Shown here: positions 1 through 5,024 of the stretch, one piece after another | How positions within the stretch are numbered: the first letter of the stretch is position 1 | How the letters are laid out: the number at the start of each line of letters is the position of its first letter | Source of the DNA: Woeseiaceae bacterium | GTDB taxonomy: Bacteria; Pseudomonadota; Gammaproteobacteria; Steroidobacterales; Woeseiaceae | Direction of reading: 5' to 3' | Length of the DNA: 5,024 nt | Assembly: GCA_022615525.1 (NCBI GenBank) | Contig: JAKEGN010000304.1 | Location: 1 to 5,024, forward strand | Translations under genes and position numbers: made by a program | Notes under the pieces: model-generated | Told to the model about the DNA's origin: nothing | The model's input: only the letters and a program-made list of their open reading frames with translations | The model's database searches: none

Positions 1-1039
1 CCCCCTGCAGTCTCCGGAGCTCCGCATCGAGTGCCGCTGCTGCTGCCTGGATCGCCTCCCCGCTCCGGCTTCCGGCAACATGCAATCGGGCCAGGGCAGA
101 GGCAATGGTATCGGCGTTGTCGGCTTCGAGCGCACGTGCGAGCACCACGATCATGACAAAACTGCTGTCGTTGATGAACGGCACGCCTGGACCCGCTCCA
201 CCATGCCGCGGCAGGCTGCGCCAGCGAACGGACTTCATCGAGCGATGGCAGGCGTGGCAATCGTAGAGACCCAGCTCGGGAAACAGGGAATCCCGTGCAA
301 ACGTCGGACCCAGGATCAGGGCAAGGCGCTGCCTTCCATCTGCCACAAGGCCAGCACCCCAGGTATAGCTGTGACTCGGCGCTGCTTTTCGTTCGCGGTA
401 ATCGTCATCGACGCGGTAATGCGGCTGGCGGCCCGCCGTTCGCCACAGTTCGGTGAACGTGTCGAGTTCGAACGCGAGCCGCGGATGGCCCGCCGCCATG
501 ATGCGGTGAGTAGCGAACTTGTCCGCGGTGCCGAGATGGCAGGAGAGGCAGAGGGCGGCACGGGCCTGTACCTGGTCCGTCGGATAAAGTCCCGCGGCAA
601 CATTGCCGGTGTGCGAAACCGCCGGGGTATTGTGGTGGGTTGGTAGCCATTTTTGCGCACCGCCGTGGCAGGCTTCGCAGGAAACACCGTCGGAAATCTG
701 GAAGCGCTCGCCGCGCCGGCCGGGCTCGACATTGTCCGAGTGGCAGTCAAGGCACAGATCCGACGTGCGCGCATTCCCGATGCCCAACCGCTTGGCGATG
801 GCCTCGGAGGCTTCCGTACCGAGCGTGAGGTAGGCCTGCGAGTGCGGATCATTCTGGGTCCAGGTGACGTACTCGTTCTGGAACACGCCGGACCCTTCAC
901 GCGGCACCGCCGATCCATGGCATTGCGATGCCGCACAGGTCGCGACACCCTCGTGGTCGTAGGCATCCCCCTGCGGCAACGCCTGAGCCATGGCGAGGCC
1001 CGGCAACACGGCGAGCAGTGCGCTAATCGTCTTGTACAT
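1..1039 (-). CDS. Exported multihaem cytochrome c (cytochrome c554-like), 3'-truncated by window edge
   Basis: The frame starts at ATG 1039-1037 and stays open for 346 codons to the left edge; I checked it codon by codon and found no stop. Residues 1-18 (MYKTISALLAVLPGLAMA) are a short Sec signal peptide with cleavage before Gln19. Haem c sites are CAASQCH at 35-41 (a CX4CH form), CLDCH at 96, CEACH at 121, CLSCH at 164 and CHACH at 261. All ten cysteines seen belong to these five sites, and no CXXCK is present. Haem spacing and segments such as NDPHSQAY (63-70) and SCEACHGGAQKW (120-131) resemble the cytochrome c554-type multihaem family, placed from memory of the family rather than by alignment. 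The start overlaps the end of the decahaem gene by 17 bases and has its own Shine-Dalgarno. It is probably a periplasmic electron carrier feeding or draining the partner proteins encoded upstream. More haem sites could lie beyond the edge. Confidence 0.93.
   Translation of the reverse strand, partial: MYKTISALLAVLPGLAMAQALPQGDAYDHEGVATCAASQCHGSAVPREGSGVFQNEYVTWTQNDPHSQAYLTLGTEASEAIAKRLGIGNARTSDLCLDCHSDNVEPGRRGERFQISDGVSCEACHGGAQKWLPTHHNTPAVSHTGNVAAGLYPTDQVQARAALCLSCHLGTADKFATHRIMAAGHPRLAFELDTFTELWRTAGRQPHYRVDDDYRERKAAPSHSYTWGAGLVADGRQRLALILGPTFARDSLFPELGLYDCHACHRSMKSVRWRSLPRHGGAGPGVPFINDSSFVMIVVLARALEADNADTIASALARLHVAGSRSGEAIQAAAAALDAELRRLQG
1023..1039 (-). other. 17-base overlap between the decahaem gene and the c554-like cytochrome gene
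   Basis: The minus-strand string ATGTACAAGACGATTAG contains both the start of the downstream cytochrome and the TAG stop of the decahaem gene, in different frames. Such an overlap normally means co-transcription and at least partial translational coupling, favouring a matched supply of the two cytochromes. Confidence 0.9.
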
Positions 1040-4000
1040 ACCAGGGATTTCCTTGTGCGTCGAGATAGAGCCTCTGCATTTCTTCCAGGTTCAGCGGGCG
1101 TGCGCCCTTGCGGCCGAATACTGCGATTTGCCCGCCGGTTTCGTCGACGCCGCGGTCGCGGTCGAGGCCCTTCGACAGCGACAGCGCGGCGCTGGAGGTG
1201 GGATAGAACGCGATCAGTTCCGGCCGTGGTTGCGGACTGAAACCATAGAAATTCGGCTGCGATTCCGGCGAAGTGAGTTGCAATACCTTGAGCCCGCCTT
1301 CGCCATCCGCAACGTAAGCGAAAAGCGACGCATTCGTGCTGCCGACGACGACGTCCCGCGCATCGCGTATCGTACCGCCGGCATCGAAGAACTCCACGAG
1401 CTTCGGTGCCGGCGGCTGCCACACATCGACAATCGCGAGACCCTGTGCCCCGGCGGCGACATACGCGTAACTGCGGGCAACGTAAATTCGCTGCGCATTG
1501 TCCATCGGCACCAGCGCGCCATCGAGCAGGACGGGTTTGTCGGGATGGGTCACATCGACGACTTTCAGGCCGTCGCTATCCGTGACGAACAGGAAACGGA
1601 ACTGCAAGGCTGATGCCCGTCCATCGGCGAGCGGCACGATGGCCGCCAGTTGCGGCTGGAGCGGCCGATCGAGGTCGACGACCACGAGCCCGCGATCGGC
1701 CATGATGTACACATAGTGACCGCCGATGGTGAGGTGTCGCGCCCCATCGAGAATCCCGTCGGGGTTCCAGGTGGCCGCCCGTTCGAGGAAATTGTTGCCC
1801 AGGTCGCCGTCGGCAAAGGTATTGACGTCGGTGAGGATGAGGCCTTCGACGCGATCGGTCAGCAGCGCATAGTTGTAGATCGGGTGAAACGGTTGCTCCA
1901 TGTTATCAACGCGCATCAGCTCGCCTTCGCTGCGCGGCGGATGGATCGGCTGGTTGGTGGGCAGTGCGACGCAGCTCGCATCGACGGACTCCAGTCCCGG
2001 ATCGTGGCCGAGTTTCGAAAACGGCGCATCGACTATGCGCTGGCTGTATCCCTTGTTCGCCACATTCGCCACGTCGTAGACACGCAGCCCGCGGTCACCT
2101 TCGGCCGCAAACAGGTATTCGCCGCGGAGCTGCACGCAGTGCGCTGCCCCGGAACGGTGCGTCTGTGCCGACTTGAGCTGCCGTTGTCCGTCAACGTGAT
2201 TACGGTAGTTGTCGGGATACGCGTAGCGATGCAGGTAGCTGCCGATGACCGCCTGCGGTTCGTCCCATTCGGTGACCTGGGTCGCGAGCACCGCGTCTTC
2301 CAGTCCCGCCCAGGCGTTGAAGCCGACGAAGTTGACGAAATTGGTTCCCAGCAGCAGCAGTTGCGCCATCATGGCATTGTTGCCACCGTTCTCCGTGAGG
2401 TGGCAATTGCTGCAGGTCCTGGTCTCGGTTTTCCTCACCGTGTGCGGGAAATGCGGATTCATCGCCTGCGAGCTGTAGCCACTTGCTGAAACGGGAGGCT
2501 GCTGGATGTAGATGCGCTCGCGATTGGCATTGGTCGATGAGAGCACCAGCGCCGATGACGATCGCACCGGGGCGATCTTGTCGTCGCTGACCGGGCCGCG
2601 TTTGCCGATCATGAACATGTCGTCGCGCGCCACCTGCGGGTTGTAGGTGGCGTAGTTGCGCGCCGTGCCACCTTCGTAGTGATGCCGCTCCGTTTTCCAG
2701 TTAGCCTCGACCGGCAGGTGGCAGCCGGCGCAACCGGTGATCCACGATGTGTGGCAGGTGAAGCACTCGATCTCCTCGTCCTGGTGCGCGAGAGCTTCGA
2801 ACTCAATGTCCATGCCCCAGGCCTGGGTCTGCACATTGTTGCTCATGAGCTTCGCGCGCGCGGCCTTTTCGTTGTACTCGCGGTGCCCGGGATCGACACT
2901 GTCTTTCACGAGGCTCAATGCCCATTCCTTCCCCGGATCCAGCACCGAACGCTGGATGAGCGTGTCGCCCTGCCATTCGAAGCGGCGACGGCCGTCGTCG
3001 TTGCGGTAGAGCCGCATGTCGGTGCCGCCGGGCGGAGCCGCAGGCCCGGAGGTCCTCAGGTTCGGATACTCCCGCACGGTTCCGTGACAGTCCTTGCACT
3101 CGACTTCGATGGCGCTCGCCACTTCGCCGTAGAGGTGACCATTGCCGTGGTTGTCCTGGCTGAAGTGACAGTCGACACAGTGCATGCCGACATCGGCGTG
3201 TATCGATGACAGGTGCACGGCCTTCACGAACTTCTGTGGATCGTCGTTCGCCACGATCTTGCCGCCGGCATCGAGCAAGTTGCCCTCGAGATCCCTCTTC
3301 TGCACCGCCCGGAAGTTCCAGCCATGACCATGATAGTCGGCGAACTGCGTGTCCTTCAGCTGTGCATTCAGGTCACTCACGTTGCGCAGGAAATCGAGGT
3401 CTGCCCACTGGCCGCGCACGACCGCGCCTTCCGGGTTCCGATCGAGTACCTCGCGCTGCCCAGCAATCGACAGTTCCTGCTGCTCTTCCGGCCACATGGA
3501 CGGGGCATCCGATTCGTAATCCCACATCGTGTAGCCGAGGTAGGAATTCAGGAACATGTTCGGCTGGTGCATGTGGCACACCATGCACTGGCTGGTGGGA
3601 ATGGCGCGGGTGAATTCGTGCTTCAGCGGATGGCCAGGCGCCTGCGCCGGGATCAGCGGGTCGCTCGATTGCGACTCGCCGTCACGTCCGAATACGGAGT
3701 AAGGGCCCGAGTGTTTCGGGTCACGGTCGTTGGCGTAGACCACGTGGCAGGACGCACAACCGGAGGAACGATAGTCACCCGGCTGGTCATTCGTACCCAT
3801 GAACCAGGTGAGCGGGTCGTTCAGCCGGGTCTTGTGGATGTTGAGTACCGGCACCGAGATGCGTGCACCGGTGCCCGGACCGCGGTTCGACTGGCGTATG
3901 TCCGGGCGCCCCGGTTCTTCGAGCCGCTGGATCTGTCCCAGCACGTTCGGCAGGCCGGTTTCCGGAAACAGGTTGCCGATGTTGCGCCCGCCGTCCTCGA

Positions 4001-4733
4001 AGACGCGAAACACATCGCCCGGCATCACGGACTCCCAGGCGGGCAAGGGATACAGCTCCGGCAACACGCCGTGCCGCGCAGCAAGTTCCGGTGGCAGTCC
4101 GGAGCCCGTGATCTTCGCCGCCTCTCCGTCGGCCGTGTAGCCCTCGCCGAGGATGTAATTCTTGAACGGCAGGATGCCGTTGTTATAGGACGCCCCGCCC
4201 CACAACATCGCGCCAGTGGCCATCAGGCTGCGAACGTTGGCGTCGATGATCGGCTGGTGACAGGCACCGCAGGCCTCGCTTGCAACACGGTAATCCGAGG
4301 GATTGACGAAACGTACGAATTGACGGCTCTCGCGGTTCAGCAGGGTATACGTGCGTTCGGGGTTCGCGCTGGAAGGGTAATGCCAGCTTTCCGGGTAGGT
4401 TGGCAACACATGCGCCGCGTCGCGAGCCGCGGCATAGTCATCACCGCCTTCCACGCCCGGCGGTTTCATGACGCCGGCAGTCCCGCCGTGACAATCGGTG
4501 CAGCCGAGGAGCACGGACGGGCTGCGGTGCATGTTCGTTGCATCGCTTGCGGTGTGACAGCTTACACAGCCTGTGCTTTTTTTATCGGCATCGGCCTGCG
4601 ACTGGCGCTGAGGCGCCGGCGGATAATGGGGGTAGTCGATCCTGCGCGCTTTCTCCTCTTCCGCAGCAAAAGCCGAAACGGTCGCCAGGCTCAACAGCAG
4701 CGTCAGTAACGAATTCCTTTGTGCGGCTGTCAT
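1023..4733 (-). CDS. Exported decahaem c-type cytochrome with C-terminal LVIVD-repeat beta-propeller
   Basis: A complete 1236-residue gene, ATG at 4733 to TAG at 1025-1023. Residues 1-24 form a Sec signal peptide: Arg6, a leucine-rich core, and a likely cut near AFAA/EEE. No lipobox cysteine is present, so it is probably periplasmic, barrel-associated or secreted rather than a lipoprotein. Ten CXXCH haem c sites start at residues 56, 78, 155, 326, 383, 519, 546, 657, 668 and 774. No CXXCK catalytic-haem motif is seen. Many other histidines could be distal ligands. Residues 863-1160 hold about six repeats of the form YxxVADxxGLxVVDV, typical of LVIVD-type propellers, followed by a charged tail of about 75 residues. 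The only cysteines outside haem sites are Cys866 and Cys921, both in the propeller. Electron transfer is the expected activity; substrate and partners are unknown. It sits between a barrel gene and a second cytochrome, suggesting an outer-membrane electron conduit (inference). Confidence 0.96.
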   Translation of the reverse strand: MTAAQRNSLLTLLLSLATVSAFAAEEEKARRIDYPHYPPAPQRQSQADADKKSTGCVSCHTASDATNMHRSPSVLLGCTDCHGGTAGVMKPPGVEGGDDYAAARDAAHVLPTYPESWHYPSSANPERTYTLLNRESRQFVRFVNPSDYRVASEACGACHQPIIDANVRSLMATGAMLWGGASYNNGILPFKNYILGEGYTADGEAAKITGSGLPPELAARHGVLPELYPLPAWESVMPGDVFRVFEDGGRNIGNLFPETGLPNVLGQIQRLEEPGRPDIRQSNRGPGTGARISVPVLNIHKTRLNDPLTWFMGTNDQPGDYRSSGCASCHVVYANDRDPKHSGPYSVFGRDGESQSSDPLIPAQAPGHPLKHEFTRAIPTSQCMVCHMHQPNMFLNSYLGYTMWDYESDAPSMWPEEQQELSIAGQREVLDRNPEGAVVRGQWADLDFLRNVSDLNAQLKDTQFADYHGHGWNFRAVQKRDLEGNLLDAGGKIVANDDPQKFVKAVHLSSIHADVGMHCVDCHFSQDNHGNGHLYGEVASAIEVECKDCHGTVREYPNLRTSGPAAPPGGTDMRLYRNDDGRRRFEWQGDTLIQRSVLDPGKEWALSLVKDSVDPGHREYNEKAARAKLMSNNVQTQAWGMDIEFEALAHQDEEIECFTCHTSWITGCAGCHLPVEANWKTERHHYEGGTARNYATYNPQVARDDMFMIGKRGPVSDDKIAPVRSSSALVLSSTNANRERIYIQQPPVSASGYSSQAMNPHFPHTVRKTETRTCSNCHLTENGGNNAMMAQLLLLGTNFVNFVGFNAWAGLEDAVLATQVTEWDEPQAVIGSYLHRYAYPDNYRNHVDGQRQLKSAQTHRSGAAHCVQLRGEYLFAAEGDRGLRVYDVANVANKGYSQRIVDAPFSKLGHDPGLESVDASCVALPTNQPIHPPRSEGELMRVDNMEQPFHPIYNYALLTDRVEGLILTDVNTFADGDLGNNFLERAATWNPDGILDGARHLTIGGHYVYIMADRGLVVVDLDRPLQPQLAAIVPLADGRASALQFRFLFVTDSDGLKVVDVTHPDKPVLLDGALVPMDNAQRIYVARSYAYVAAGAQGLAIVDVWQPPAPKLVEFFDAGGTIRDARDVVVGSTNASLFAYVADGEGGLKVLQLTSPESQPNFYGFSPQPRPELIAFYPTSSAALSLSKGLDRDRGVDETGGQIAVFGRKGARPLNLEEMQRLYLDAQGNPWYVQDD
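1050..1054 (-). promoter_or_regulatory. Shine-Dalgarno for the c554-like cytochrome gene
   Basis: On the minus strand AAGGA is followed by a 10-base spacer and the ATG at 1039. It lies inside the last codons of the decahaem gene. It supports the ATG at 1039 as the start, as does the signal peptide that begins there. Confidence 0.7.
1254..2147 (-). repeat. Protein-level LVIVD-like repeats (beta-propeller) in the decahaem protein
   Basis: Residues 863-1160 contain about six units with the core pattern Y/F-hydrophobic-hydrophobic-A/T-D-x-x-G-L-x-V-x-D-V. The core motifs lie near 873-888 (YLFAAEGDRGLRVYDV), 955-970 (YALLTDRVEGLILTDV), 1007-1021, 1048-1061, 1089-1104 and 1138-1153. Unit 2 carries an insertion of about 30 residues before its core. 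The units have diverged at DNA level, so this is an old protein repeat, not a nucleotide tandem array. LVIVD repeats are known to build propeller-like folds; here it is probably an interaction or scaffold domain. Confidence 0.85.
2400..4568 (-). other. Coding region for the ten-haem domain of the 1236-residue protein
   Basis: This spans residues 56-778, from CVSCH to CSNCH. Spacing is very uneven: pairs at 56/78, 519/546 and 657/668, with haem-free stretches of about 165 residues (160-325), 130 residues (388-518) and 105 residues (551-656). The whole averages one haem per roughly 72 residues, far sparser than compact multihaem wires. The long inserts probably form folded subdomains or binding surfaces. 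Confidence 0.9.
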
Positions 4734-4739
4734 GTGTCA
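4731..4739 (-). other. Stop-start junction, barrel gene to decahaem gene, without a clear Shine-Dalgarno
   Basis: On the minus strand TGA CAC ATG joins the two genes with three bases between stop and start. The 20 bases before the ATG (GCCAACCTCGTACTGGGCTA region) hold no purine-rich ribosome-binding site. The ATG is still the best start because it begins a complete signal peptide and no other plausible start in that frame would preserve one. Initiation is therefore likely to depend on ribosomes finishing the barrel gene. Confidence 0.7.
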
Positions 4740-5024
4740 GTAGCCCAGTACGAGGTTGGCGAAAGCGGAATACGGCACGTCGGAACCGTAAAGCTCGCGG
4801 TAGCCGGCGCCCGGGAAAAGAGCCGCGGCCGAAAGTCGCAGGACGATATTCTGCGAAGTCAGCGGCCGGTAGAAAGCCGACAACGACACGTCCTGGCCGA
4901 TGTCCTTTGCCAGGCTGCCCTGATTTCTTGCGGCCTCCAGCACCGCGGTGTCGTCGAACCAGAGCTGGTTCAGGTTCAGTGACACGCGCCATTTCGGCGT
5001 GATGTCGAAATCCGCACCGGCACC
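4737..5024 (-). CDS. C-terminal part of an outer-membrane beta-barrel (porin-like) protein, 5'-truncated by window edge
   Basis: The frame is open from the right edge and stops with TGA at 4739-4737, giving 95 visible residues; the start lies outside the window. The visible part alternates hydrophobic and polar residues in short strands (for example WRVSLNLNQLWF and QNIVLRLSAAALFP). Polar loops separate the strands, there is no cysteine, and the chain ends in SAFANLVLGY. A final amphipathic strand with a terminal aromatic residue is the usual recognition signal for outer-membrane barrel assembly. Terminal Tyr is acceptable although Phe is commoner. Only three bases separate it from the decahaem gene downstream, so the two are almost certainly co-transcribed. 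By analogy with porin-cytochrome complexes, it may form the sheath through which a multihaem protein passes electrons across the outer membrane; that role is inference. I cannot assign it to the MtrB, PioB or another named barrel family from this fragment. A GTG at 4985 is in frame but is internal, not the start. Confidence 0.75.
   Translation of the reverse strand, partial: GAGADFDITPKWRVSLNLNQLWFDDTAVLEAARNQGSLAKDIGQDVSLSAFYRPLTSQNIVLRLSAAALFPGAGYRELYGSDVPYSAFANLVLGY

Noticed and set aside
1164..1197. AALSLSKG peptide resembling the translated product of a widespread bacterial dispersed repeat (ALSLSKG type)
   Set aside because: Only the first ten or so bases match the repeat as I remember it, there is no inverted partner nearby, and the surrounding tail reads as continuous protein. 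A repeat search of the whole genome would settle it.
316..1422. A 368-codon minus-strand frame crossing the end of the decahaem gene and the start of the second cytochrome
   Set aside because: It is out of frame with both supported genes, very Arg-rich and low in recognisable order. The two real frames explain the same bases with haem motifs and a signal peptide.
1650..2489. A 279-codon plus-strand open frame opposite the propeller region
   Set aside because: Antisense shadow of the LVIVD-repeat coding region, with no motif, no signal peptide and no convincing ribosome-binding site.
4577..4583. Run of seven T (seven A on the coding strand) at codons 50-53 of the decahaem gene, a possible slippage site
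   Set aside because: The run is phased AAA AAA A rather than A AAA AAA. I see no stimulatory structure or useful alternative product, and the frame is intact over 1236 codons. I treat it as two lysines (Lys51-Lys52).
3213..4709. A 498-codon open frame on the plus strand opposite the haem domain
   Set aside because: It lies wholly antisense to a gene with ten haem motifs and a signal peptide. It is Arg/Val/Ala-rich with no recognisable motif, and GC-rich codon use produces such shadows.
1023..4733. Identity with MtrC/OmcA-type decahaem outer-membrane cytochromes
   Set aside because: Ten haem sites match in number only. The length (1236 residues), sparse spacing, absent lipobox and propeller domain do not fit that family, so no gene symbol was given.

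Overview
The window comes from a GC-rich proteobacterial-type genome (roughly 60% G+C by eye). A gammaproteobacterium or betaproteobacterium is likely, but that is inference from composition and gene type, not from a marker. Everything recognisable lies on the minus strand and reads right to left as one compact operon segment with no intergenic space. There is no RNA gene, mobile element, CRISPR array or terminator that I can support.

In transcription order: (1) 5024-4737 is the last 95 residues of a protein that looks like an outer-membrane beta-barrel. (2) Three bases later, 4733-1023 encodes a 1236-residue exported protein. It has a Sec signal peptide, ten CXXCH haem c sites spread over residues 56-778, and a C-terminal beta-propeller built from about six LVIVD-like repeats. 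(3) Overlapping its end by 17 bases, 1039-1 encodes the first 346 residues of a second exported multihaem cytochrome of the cytochrome c554-like type, with four CXXCH sites and one expanded CX4CH site. It runs off the left edge.

The combination of barrel, large multihaem protein and smaller multihaem protein, translationally coupled, has the composition of a porin-cytochrome conduit. Such conduits carry electrons between periplasm and cell exterior in metal-reducing or metal-oxidising bacteria (MtrCAB, PioAB, Omb/Oma/Omc and related families). The decahaem-propeller fusion differs from the textbook MtrC/OmcA decahaem proteins in haem spacing and in having no lipobox. The electron donor or acceptor, and the direction of flow, cannot be read from the window. 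The main points for follow-up are the haem/propeller fusion, the sparse haem layout, the paired extra cysteines in the propeller and the CX4CH site.
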